DNA of 6,977 nucleotides, from assembly GCA_007116445.1 (NCBI GenBank), contig SKIM01000235.1, positions 1-6,977 of the forward strand. Reading direction: 5' to 3'. The DNA is from Natronohydrobacter sp. Its GTDB lineage: Bacteria > Pseudomonadota > Alphaproteobacteria > Rhodobacterales > Rhodobacteraceae. A program made the position numbers and the translations under genes. A model generated the notes under the pieces. That model did no database searches. It was not told the origin of the DNA and saw only the letters and a program-made list of their open reading frames with translations. Below, one piece after another: positions 1 through 5,203 of this stretch (position 1 is its first letter; each line of letters starts with the position of its first letter).

Positions 1-333
1 GGCGCGATGCGCTGGCGGCGCGCGGGGGCCGCCTGGGCCGGCACGGCGCTCAACCTCGCAGCGCTCGGGGCCGTGCTATGGCTCGCAGCGCTGCTCGATG
101 ATCCAACCGCGCATACGCGCGACGCGCTGCGCGCGGTGCTTACGGGCTATATCGGGCTGCATGTGCTGGTCGCGGCGGGCATGAGCGCCTTTGTTGCCGA
201 CCAGTACCGGCGCGATGAGATCACGCCAGAAGTGCCCGGAGCATGGCCTGCCTGCAACCTGTGGCAACGCTATACGACCGCAGTGACGCTGATTACGCTG
301 GCGGTGGTGATCGCGCAGGGGGTGATCACATGA
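1..333 (+). CDS. Probable 3' end of a haem-copper oxidase subunit (I/III fusion-like tail), or a complete 108-aa membrane protein
   Basis: The frame is open from the window edge to TGA at 331-333, so the gene may be cut off at its 5' end; an ATG at 7 would give a 108-aa product. Counting from that Met there are three hydrophobic segments (about 9-30, 42-63 and 88-107) separated by short charged loops. The middle segment contains TGYIGLHVLVA, which resembles the GFHGLHV-type helix of cytochrome c oxidase subunit III. Fused subunit I/III proteins ending in a degenerate III-like domain are known in alphaproteobacteria. The stop overlaps the next start by 4 bp (ATGA), implying translational coupling. 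The oxidase assignment rests on this weak motif and on the small membrane protein next door. An unrelated integral membrane protein remains possible. Confidence 0.5.
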   Translation, partial: GAMRWRRAGAAWAGTALNLAALGAVLWLAALLDDPTAHTRDALRAVLTGYIGLHVLVAAGMSAFVADQYRRDEITPEVPGAWPACNLWQRYTTAVTLITLAVVIAQGVIT

Positions 334-623
334 GATGGCTGGGCGCAGTGCTGATCGGGCCGAGCCTGTGGTTTGCAGTGTTTCTCGGCGTCTATGGCTT
401 GCATGGGCTGATCTGCGGGCAATGGGGCGCGGTCGATGCGGGCGGGCGCGCCGCGCTCATTGCGGCCTGGGGGCTGGGGATCGCAGCTTTCCTGCCCTGT
501 ATGCGCGTCTTGCCTGTGACAGAGACGCGCGGCATTGACCTGCCCCGCGCCGGGCTGTGGATCGGGCTGGGGGCGACAGTCTTCACGCTGTTTCCCGTCA
601 CCATCACCAGCAGCTGCGGATGA
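330..623 (+). CDS. Small three-helix membrane protein, probably of the oxidase operon (97 aa)
   Basis: I chose ATG 330 because it overlaps the upstream stop by 4 bp and has a G-rich ribosome site (AGGGGGTG) about 6 nt before it; the frame stays open upstream, but that part lies in the shadow of the preceding gene. The 97-aa product has hydrophobic stretches at about 5-29, 38-57 and 73-92, a conserved-looking LHGLICGQW segment after the first helix, and ends in the short tail TITSSCG. It has no catalytic motif I recognise. The tight coupling suggests it is a small accessory or assembly subunit working in the inner membrane with the product of the preceding gene. That role comes from context only. 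It is the last gene of its operon, and a hairpin lies directly at its stop codon. Confidence 0.65.
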   Translation: MRWLGAVLIGPSLWFAVFLGVYGLHGLICGQWGAVDAGGRAALIAAWGLGIAAFLPCMRVLPVTETRGIDLPRAGLWIGLGATVFTLFPVTITSSCG

Positions 624-656
624 AAAAGCCCGCCATGTCGCTTGGACATGACGGGC
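623..656 (-). terminator. Intrinsic terminator with U5 tract (minus strand), possibly bidirectional
   Basis: Arms 628-639 and 645-656 are complementary over 12 bp with one C.A mismatch, closing a 5-nt loop (640-644). On the minus strand the stem is followed directly by five Ts (627-623), a textbook Rho-independent terminator. On the plus strand it is preceded by A5 but followed by ACGAGGG, so it would be a poor terminator for the oxidase-side operon unless it works through stem strength alone. No minus-strand protein gene ends here, which is the main reason to propose a minus-strand small RNA. Confidence 0.8.
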
Positions 657-705
657 ACGAGGGAGAAGCGAGACGATGGGTTAGGCGTCTCGTCAGAGGA
701 ACATT
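623..705 (-). ncRNA. Candidate small regulatory RNA (~80 nt), sigma-EcfG-type promoter and intrinsic terminator
   Basis: Between the oxidase-side operon and the first AI-2E gene the minus strand carries a complete small-RNA layout. An EcfG-like promoter (735-711) predicts a start near 705. A short leader containing UUCCUCU follows, then a perfect 7-bp hairpin (CGAGACG at 692-686 with CGTCTCG at 675-669, loop CCUAACCCAU). Next comes an unpaired pyrimidine-rich linker, CUUCUCCCUCGU (668-657), and then the terminator hairpin with U5. The C/U-rich unpaired stretches are the kind that pair with Shine-Dalgarno regions, so a trans-acting, translation-repressing role is plausible. A longer minus-strand frame runs across this region but has no gene-like composition and would read through the terminator. 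I do not recognise it as a named family. No expression data are available, so start and function are inferred. Confidence 0.6.
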
Positions 706-710
706 TCTTT

Positions 711-735
711 AACACCCCGCCCTGCTGTCGGTTCC
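711..735 (-). promoter_or_regulatory. Sigma-EcfG-like promoter for the candidate small RNA (GGAAC-N16-TGTT)
   Basis: Read on the minus strand, GGAAC (735-731) is followed after exactly 16 nt by TGTT (714-711), one mismatch from the general-stress consensus GGAAC-N16/17-CGTT. A start would fall at the A-rich stretch near 705, just upstream of the hairpin and terminator unit. It also lies in the plus-strand leader region of the AI-2E gene at 764, so the two transcripts could overlap or interfere. Confidence 0.55.
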
Positions 736-763
736 GCAGCTTTGGCGAAAAAGGACAGACCCG

Positions 764-1894
764 ATGCCTGAGACGTCACCGCCCCCTGCCCTACGGCCCA
801 GAGAGCAACCTGATGCGGCGGTCCCGGCCAATCCCATGGTGATCTACTGGAAGGTCTTCGCCTGGGCGGGCTTGCTGATCCTGGCCGGGGGGCTGATCTG
901 GCTTTTGTCGCCGGTGCTTCTGCCCTTTATCATCGCCTTTGTCCTGGCCTATTTCCTCGACCCAGTGGTGGGCAGGCTGGTCGATTGGGGGCTGAAACGG
1001 GTCTGGGCGGGGCTGTTGGTTGCGATTTTCACTTTCGGCACGATCATCGTGATGATCGGACTGGCCGTGCCCTTTGTCGTCTCGGAAGCCACGGCGCTGC
1101 TCGATACCCTGCCTGACAGTCGCGAAGACGCCGAAGACGCAGCCCGCGACAACCTGCCCGACGTCGTGACCGAACAATTCGACGACATCGAAGGCATGGC
1201 ACAGGACGGTTTTGAGCGCTTGCGCGACAATCTGCAAAATGCCGTTGGTGGGCTGGCCATGGGCGTGAGCGGGATCATCTCGGTGGTCAAGTTCTGGGTC
1301 GTGATGCCTGTGGTCACGGTCTATCTGCTGATCGACTGGCCGCGCCTGATCGCGCAGGTCGACCGCCACTTGCCCCGCCCCTCCGCCCCCGCGCTGCGCG
1401 ATCTGGCGCGCGAGATCGACGCCACGCTATCGGGCTACATCCGGGGGCAGTCTGTGGTCTGCGCGATCCTGATGGGATACTATGCCACCGCCCTGACGCT
1501 CGTGGGCTTGCCCTTCGCGATTGCGGTCGGGGTGCTGACCGGGGCCGTGTCCTTCATCCCCTATGTCGGCATGTTCATCGGCACCGGCCTCGGCATCGGG
1601 GTGGCGATCTGGCAGTTCTGGGGCGATCCGGTCTGGATCGGCGCCGTCGCTGCGATCTATGCGGTCGGGCTGATTGTTGAAAGCGAGGTCCTGGTGCCGC
1701 GTCTGGTGGGCGATGCCGTCAATCTGCACCCGGTCTGGCTGATCTTCGCTGTGCTGGCCTTCGGCACGATCTTCGGCTTTGTGGGCGCCTTGCTGGCTGT
1801 GCCTCTGGCCGCTGCCGCAGGCGTTGTCGCCCGCGCGCTTCTCGCGCGCTACCGCGACAGTGCGCTCTACAAGGGCAGGATCAGAACAGAATAA
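764..1894 (+). CDS. AI-2E/PerM-family transporter (376 aa)
   Basis: This is an integral membrane protein of the AI-2E transporter family (PF01594, formerly UPF0118), whose members have been linked to autoinducer-2 export or to ion or small-molecule efflux; the substrate here is unknown. Start ATG 764 has AAGGA at 751-755, 8 nt upstream. After a proline-rich cytoplasmic N-terminus (1-25) come hydrophobic segments at about 28-48, 51-68 and 80-106, then a long acidic extramembrane stretch (110-160) typical of the family. Further membrane segments run from about 165 to 355. Family landmarks are SFIPYVG (263-269), the ESEVLVPRLVG block (306-316) and the GFVGALLAVPLA end (338-349). Length is normal. 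A hairpin terminator begins at its stop codon, so it is probably monocistronic. No convincing promoter was recognised in 657-763. Confidence 0.92.
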   Translation: MPETSPPPALRPREQPDAAVPANPMVIYWKVFAWAGLLILAGGLIWLLSPVLLPFIIAFVLAYFLDPVVGRLVDWGLKRVWAGLLVAIFTFGTIIVMIGLAVPFVVSEATALLDTLPDSREDAEDAARDNLPDVVTEQFDDIEGMAQDGFERLRDNLQNAVGGLAMGVSGIISVVKFWVVMPVVTVYLLIDWPRLIAQVDRHLPRPSAPALRDLAREIDATLSGYIRGQSVVCAILMGYYATALTLVGLPFAIAVGVLTGAVSFIPYVGMFIGTGLGIGVAIWQFWGDPVWIGAVAAIYAVGLIVESEVLVPRLVGDAVNLHPVWLIFAVLAFGTIFGFVGALLAVPLAAAAGVVARALLARYRDSALYKGRIRTE

Positions 1895-1926
1895 GGCCCC
1901 CTGATCGCCACGGATCAGAGGGCCTT
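1893..1926. terminator. Bidirectional hairpin terminator between convergent genes
   Basis: A 14-bp inverted repeat with one mismatch (arms 1893-1906 and 1913-1926, loop GCCACG) begins inside the TAA of the AI-2E gene and ends 24 nt from the stop of the convergent 87-aa gene. The AA/TT ends give only short T runs on either strand (TT on plus, TTATT on minus). It is well placed to end both transcripts. Confidence 0.75.
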
Positions 1927-1949
1927 GGCATTGGTGATGTGGCGGCTGG

Positions 1950-2213
1950 TCATTCAACCGGTTCTGGCGGTGAATCATCCACTTGCGGCGCGCCCGTATC
2001 TGTCGGGCCTGAGACAGTGCCCTCTGCGGGCACGCCAATTGTTTCTTCCACTGCAGGCGGCGGGGCGTCCTGTGTTTCAGGCGTATCAGCCGCAGTGCGG
2101 AACAACAGCCACAACAACAGTATCAGCGCAATACCGACCGCGACGGCCATGCCCACAAGCGGGCCTTTGTGCCGCTTGGTCTGTTTCTTCATATTGGTGT
2201 CGGGAGCAGTCAT
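1950..2213 (-). CDS. Small single-pass membrane protein with acidic, proline-rich tail (87 aa), stress-promoter controlled
   Basis: I do not recognise a family. The start at 2213 is chosen because a strong AAAGGAGG (2225-2218) lies 4 nt upstream. The longer in-frame start at 2291 would lie upstream of the transcription start predicted from the promoter at 2308-2283. The protein has a basic N-terminus (KKQTKRHK, 9-16), one strongly hydrophobic helix (about 18-38) and a low-complexity tail rich in Pro, Glu, Asp and Thr (about 42-87). By the positive-inside rule the basic end is cytoplasmic and the tail periplasmic. No Cys lipobox and no enzyme motif are present. A perfect sigma-EcfG-type promoter and two leader hairpins precede it, so it is likely a general-stress envelope protein; the function is unknown. 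Confidence 0.75.
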   Translation of the reverse strand: MTAPDTNMKKQTKRHKGPLVGMAVAVGIALILLLWLLFRTAADTPETQDAPPPAVEETIGVPAEGTVSGPTDTGAPQVDDSPPEPVE

Positions 2214-2217
2214 GCAT

Positions 2218-2263
2218 CCTCCTTTCCGGGCTTGCGGAAACACTCCTGCAGGCAGGCTGCAGG
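2218..2263 (-). promoter_or_regulatory. Two leader hairpins next to the Shine-Dalgarno of the 87-aa gene
   Basis: In the predicted roughly 60-nt leader, a perfect 7-bp stem (CCTGCAG with CTGCAGG, 2245-2251 and 2257-2263, 5-nt loop) is followed by a perfect 6-bp stem (TTTCCG with CGGAAA, 2223-2228 and 2235-2240, 6-nt loop). The second stem takes in the first three As of AAAGGAGG, so folding would partly cover the ribosome site. This could tune translation. Its regulatory meaning is inference. Confidence 0.45.
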
Positions 2264-2282
2264 GCATCCGCTTCACAGACCC

Positions 2283-2308
2283 AACGAACATCGGCGCTAA
2301 TCAGTTCC
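2283..2308 (-). promoter_or_regulatory. Perfect sigma-EcfG promoter (GGAAC-N17-CGTT) for the 87-aa gene
   Basis: On the minus strand GGAAC (2308-2304) is separated by exactly 17 nt from CGTT (2286-2283), a full match to the alphaproteobacterial general-stress sigma factor consensus. The predicted start near 2276 gives a leader of about 63 nt to ATG 2213. Confidence 0.85.
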
Positions 2309-2383
2309 CTATGTGCCCGAAATGCCGCTGACACCCCCCCTGTAGCGCGGATGCAACAGCGCGCGGGAATGGCGGCGCGGGCG

Positions 2384-2408
2384 GGAACCGATAGGGCAGG
2401 GTCGCGAT
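2384..2408 (+). promoter_or_regulatory. Sigma-EcfG-like promoter (GGAAC-N16-CGAT) for the NepR-like gene
   Basis: GGAAC at 2384-2388 is followed after 16 nt by CGAT (2405-2408), one mismatch from CGTT. The predicted start near 2415 leaves a leader of about 54 nt to ATG 2469. nepR genes in other alphaproteobacteria are commonly autoregulated through EcfG, so this control would make sense. The motif is imperfect and the call is tentative. Apart from this and the divergent promoter at 2283-2308, I see nothing in 2264-2468. Confidence 0.45.
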
Positions 2409-2468
2409 TGACTGCCCATATGTGCGCGCCGGGAAAAAAGCGCCGCAGACAAGACGGATGAGGCCAGA

Positions 2469-2753
2469 ATGCGCAGAACCATGGATCAGACCACGATAGA
2501 CCTGCCGCTGCGGCGGTGTTTCGCCGTGCAGACGCGTGGCGAATTACCTGACCGGCTGGCAGGACTGGTCGCCGCACTGGAAGGGCGAGAGCAGGCTAGA
2601 GATGCGGGCGCAAGAGGCTCATCACCATCCCCTGAAGCTGATCCCACCAGCTCATGCGGCGCAGATCGGACTGCGTCACCACCCGCGCGCGGACGCAATC
2701 TGCTTCAAAGATTATGGCCTGCTCCTCGGCGAAAGCCGTCGAATAGACGTTGA
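2469..2753 (+). CDS. NepR-like anti-sigma factor (general stress response), up to 94 aa
   Basis: NepR binds and inhibits the sigma factor EcfG until phosphorylated PhyR takes it away. The core here (residues 10-38) reads ID-x2-LRR-x-F-x6-ELPDRL-x2-LV-x2-LE. It aligns without gaps to the NepR pattern of an amphipathic helix (ID..LRR.[YF]), an acidic/proline linker and a second helix beginning [LV]PDR[FL]. ATG 2469 has GAGG (2460-2463) 5 nt upstream; ATG 2481 is an alternative without a ribosome site. Everything after about residue 45 is low-complexity Arg/Ala/Ser/Pro and lies antisense to the 3' end of cls, so the tail may be non-functional read-through after loss of an earlier stop. No phyR or ecfG gene lies in the window, which makes this an orphan copy. 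The match was made by eye from memory of the family. Confidence 0.55.
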   Translation: MRRTMDQTTIDLPLRRCFAVQTRGELPDRLAGLVAALEGREQARDAGARGSSPSPEADPTSSCGADRTASPPARGRNLLQRLWPAPRRKPSNRR

Positions 2754-3897
2754 GATTGGCCTCGTCATTCAGCCGGAACGATCTCTCGTCGAAATTCGCC
2801 GACCCGATGGAGGTCCACAGATCGTCAATGATGATCATCTTGGCATGCAGGAACGTGGGCTGATACTCCAAAATGCGCACACCGGCTGCGAGCAATTCCT
2901 CCCAGCAGCGGCGCGACACATGCCGCACCATGCGCGAATCCGTTTTTGCGCCTGCGACAAGCAAGGTGATCTCCACGCCCCGCGCCCGCGCCGCCAGAAG
3001 CTGGTCGATCGCAACCCGGTCGGGCACGAAATACGGGGTCGAAATGCGGATGCTGCGCGTGGCGGCGGCAAGCGCGGTCATCAGCATCAGATGCACCTCG
3101 TTGCGGCTGCCGGTATTGCTCTTGATCATCTGCACATCAAGCGTGCCGACCGGGTCGAGCACCGGGTAGAAATCCGCGCCGCGCAGCACTTCGCCGCTGG
3201 CCTCGACCCAGTTATTGGCGAAGGCGTTTTGCAGCATCGCCACGACCGGACCCTGCACGCGGTAATGCGTGTCGCGCCATTCCTCGGGGCTGCGGGCATC
3301 GCCGCGCCAGGTGTCGGCAATCCCCACGCCGCCAGTATAGCCGATACGGCCATCGACCACGAGCACCTTGCGATGCGTGCGGTTGTTGAGCCGCGTCAGC
3401 GTGCGCGGGCGCATGGGCCGGAACATCCGCACCATGACGCCGCCCTCATGCATCCGGTCAATCAGGTCATCATGCATCGGCAGACCACCCACCCAGTCGA
3501 TCAGCACCTTGACCGCGACCCCCGCCTGCGCCCGCGCGACCAGCGCGTCGCAAAAGGCTTCCGCGATTTCGCCGCTCCAATAGATATAGGTTTCGAAGGT
3601 GATCGAGCGCCGGGCCTTGGCGATATCGCGCAGCATCGTAGGGAAAATCGCATCGCCATTCAGCAAACTGGTGATCTGATTGCCGCCGATGATCGGCGTG
3701 CCATAAAGCCCGGCCATGTCGCGGGCAAATTGCGGGTCACGCGCGCGCGTCCTGTGCGGCACATCGCGGCGCAACTCACGGCGGTAAGGCAACAATGCAA
3801 GCATGACCGCCCAGAACAGAACGGCAATCAGAAAACCGGCCACGGCGGCGCGTATTTTGCGCCGCACCCGGTGCGGCAATCGAGGCAATGCAGTCAT
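2596..3897 (-). CDS. cls: Cardiolipin synthase / phospholipase D-superfamily protein (433 aa)
   Basis: It belongs to the phospholipase D-like family that makes cardiolipin in the inner membrane. Both HKD catalytic motifs are intact: H175-x-K177-x4-D182 (HRKVLVVD, followed by GRIGYTGG) and H351-x-K353-x4-D358 (HAKMIIID, followed by SIGSANFDERSF). A basic N-terminus precedes one membrane helix (about 17-37). ETYIYWSG (102-109), NNW (228-230) and STPYFVP (286-292) are family landmarks. ATG 3897 is preferred over the longer start at 4038: GGAG lies 6 nt upstream, and a sigma-EcfG-like promoter sits at 3949-3925, inside the longer frame. With one helix and 433 aa it is shorter than classical ClsA (two helices, about 480-490 aa) and resembles the shorter alphaproteobacterial type. 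Phosphatidyl transfer to another acceptor cannot be excluded. Confidence 0.9.
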   Translation of the reverse strand: MTALPRLPHRVRRKIRAAVAGFLIAVLFWAVMLALLPYRRELRRDVPHRTRARDPQFARDMAGLYGTPIIGGNQITSLLNGDAIFPTMLRDIAKARRSITFETYIYWSGEIAEAFCDALVARAQAGVAVKVLIDWVGGLPMHDDLIDRMHEGGVMVRMFRPMRPRTLTRLNNRTHRKVLVVDGRIGYTGGVGIADTWRGDARSPEEWRDTHYRVQGPVVAMLQNAFANNWVEASGEVLRGADFYPVLDPVGTLDVQMIKSNTGSRNEVHLMLMTALAAATRSIRISTPYFVPDRVAIDQLLAARARGVEITLLVAGAKTDSRMVRHVSRRCWEELLAAGVRILEYQPTFLHAKMIIIDDLWTSIGSANFDERSFRLNDEANLNVYSTAFAEEQAIIFEADCVRARVVTQSDLRRMSWWDQLQGMVMSLLRPHL

Positions 3898-3924
3898 GAC
3901 GGGCTCCGTGGCGGATGCGGCATT

Positions 3925-3949
3925 AACCGCGCCGCGCGGCTGCGGTTCC
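3925..3949 (-). promoter_or_regulatory. Sigma-EcfG-like promoter (GGAAC-N16-GGTT) for cls
   Basis: On the minus strand GGAAC (3949-3945) is followed after 16 nt by GGTT (3928-3925), one mismatch from CGTT. The start would fall near 3918, about 20 nt before ATG 3897, with the GGAG ribosome site inside that leader. It is divergent from the plus-strand promoter at 3966, and the two -35 elements form an inverted repeat. Confidence 0.65.
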
Positions 3950-3965
3950 CGGCAAACTGCACAGC

Positions 3966-3990
3966 GGAACCGAATCCTGTCGCCTGCGTT
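3966..3990 (+). promoter_or_regulatory. Perfect sigma-EcfG promoter (GGAAC-N16-CGTT) for the second AI-2E gene
   Basis: GGAAC (3966-3970) and CGTT (3987-3990) are separated by exactly 16 nt, a full consensus match. The predicted start near 3997 leaves a leader of only about 19 nt before ATG 4016, which excludes the much longer upstream reading of that frame. Confidence 0.85.
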
Positions 3991-4015
3991 GAGCGGGTCT
4001 GCATTCCATGACGTG

Positions 4016-5182
4016 ATGATTATGCCCGCCGACCCCATGCCGCCCCGCGAGACGCCCTACCCTGCGCCACAGCATGGCGCTGCTGTTGCGCTGCAGGGTA
4101 TTTTTCTTCTGTTGTTGCTGGGCTTCATCCATGTGGCGCGGGACTTTCTGCTGCCGGTCATCTTGTCACTGCTGCTGTTCTTCGTGTTTGTTCCAGTCCA
4201 GCGCAAGCTGCAGAATGCAGGATTTCACGGCACATCGGTCGCAGCGATTCTGGTGATGGGTGTGCTCATCGCGATCGTGTCGATCTTTTTTCTGCTCAGC
4301 GGGCCGGTGATGCAGATCATCGAAAACCTGCCGGAGATCGTGCAGGATATCTCGATGCGCCTCGAGGCCGCCCGCGAGGCGCTACTGACCGTGGCCGAGG
4401 GGTTGCGGGCGGGCGGGCCAGCCAATGTCGCTCAGATACGCCCGACAATGGTGGCCGACGGGGCCGAAGACGACAATGGCGAGCTGTTGTTCTCAACTGC
4501 GAGCGGCGCGCTGCTCTATCTGGCCGAGGCGCCGCTGGTGGTGGGGCAGTTCCTGCTCATCCTTGTGCTGTTGTTCTTCATGCTGTCCTCATCGGATCTG
4601 CTCTATCTCAAGGTCATCCAGAGCTTTGACGCTTTCGGCGACAAGCGCATGGCTCTGGCCACCCTGCGCCAGGTCGAGGAGAAACTCGGCGGCTATCTGG
4701 GCACCATCGCGCTGATCAATCTCGGCCTTGGCATCTTCATCGGCCTGGCCCTTTGGGCGCTGGGCATGCCAGTGCCGCTGATGTTCGGCGTGCTGGCCTT
4801 TCTGCTCAATTTCATTCCCTTCGCAGGTGCGCTGATCGGTGTGGTACTGTCCACCAGCGTCGCGCTGTTGTGGTTCGACACTTTGGGCAGCGTCATTCTC
4901 GTCGGCATCGTGTATCTGTCACTCACATCGATCGAGGGCAATCTGGTGACGCCAAGCATTCTTGCGCGACGCTTGCGGATGAACACGGTTCTGGTCGTGC
5001 TGTCGATTGCCTTCTGGGCCTGGATCTGGTCCTTCATGGGCATGATCATCGCTGTGCCGATGCTGGTTGCGCTGCGCGTGATCACCGAACAGGTGCCGCG
5101 CTGGCAGAAAGTCGCGAATGTCCTGTCGGGCGACAAGGCCGCGCTGCATTTCGATCCGATGAAAGATACGAAGCCCTTGTAA
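4016..5182 (+). CDS. Second AI-2E/PerM-family transporter (388 aa), stress-promoter controlled
   Basis: It belongs to the same family as the product at 764-1894 (PF01594) but is clearly divergent from it. Membrane segments lie at about 24-40, 43-60 and 74-96. An extramembrane region (about 100-165) holds the acidic patch DGAEDDNGE, and further segments run from about 165 to 357. Landmarks are NFIPFAGALIG (265-275), the IEGNLVTPSILARRL block (306-320) and GMIIAVPML (342-350). ATG 4016 is the first in-frame start after the predicted transcription start; ATGs at 4022 and 4037 are alternatives, and none has a clear Shine-Dalgarno. It ends 21 bp from the convergent DUF2254 gene with no clear terminator between. 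The substrate is unknown. Stress control suggests efflux or membrane homeostasis rather than quorum signalling. Confidence 0.92.
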   Translation: MIMPADPMPPRETPYPAPQHGAAVALQGIFLLLLLGFIHVARDFLLPVILSLLLFFVFVPVQRKLQNAGFHGTSVAAILVMGVLIAIVSIFFLLSGPVMQIIENLPEIVQDISMRLEAAREALLTVAEGLRAGGPANVAQIRPTMVADGAEDDNGELLFSTASGALLYLAEAPLVVGQFLLILVLLFFMLSSSDLLYLKVIQSFDAFGDKRMALATLRQVEEKLGGYLGTIALINLGLGIFIGLALWALGMPVPLMFGVLAFLLNFIPFAGALIGVVLSTSVALLWFDTLGSVILVGIVYLSLTSIEGNLVTPSILARRLRMNTVLVVLSIAFWAWIWSFMGMIIAVPMLVALRVITEQVPRWQKVANVLSGDKAALHFDPMKDTKPL

Positions 5183-5203
5183 GCGCGGGCGCCTCCTTGC
5201 GGC

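Noticed and set aside
392..715. 107-aa minus-strand frame across the oxidase-side gene
   Set aside because: It crosses the strong minus-strand terminator and lies antisense to the 97-aa membrane protein; composition is shadow-like.
698..723. GGAAC at 698-702 on the plus strand as a stress promoter for the AI-2E gene at 764
   Set aside because: At 16 and 17 nt downstream the sequence is GCCC and CCCT, with no resemblance to CGTT.
791..1369. 192-aa minus-strand frame
   Set aside because: It is the antisense shadow of the first AI-2E gene, rich in His, Asp and Gln with no domain.
1925..2461. 178-aa plus-strand frame
   Set aside because: It is antisense to the 87-aa gene with no ribosome site, and begins inside the terminator hairpin.
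2099..3424. Further plus-strand GGAAC occurrences at 2099, 2775, 2850 and 3420
   Set aside because: None has a CGTT-like element at 16-17 nt, and all lie inside minus-strand coding sequence.
2536..4011. 491-aa open frame on the plus strand
   Set aside because: It is the antisense shadow of cls; its product is rich in His, Arg and Gln without domains, while the minus strand has both HKD motifs.
3803..4015. Longer N-terminus of the second AI-2E protein starting at 3803
   Set aside because: It overlaps the 5' end of cls in antisense and lies upstream of the perfect plus-strand promoter at 3966-3990; the extension is Arg/Ala-rich with no family match.
3898..4038. Longer N-terminus of cls starting at 4038
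   Set aside because: It would include the cls promoter and the divergent promoter region, adds no membrane or family sequence, and ATG 3897 has a good ribosome site.
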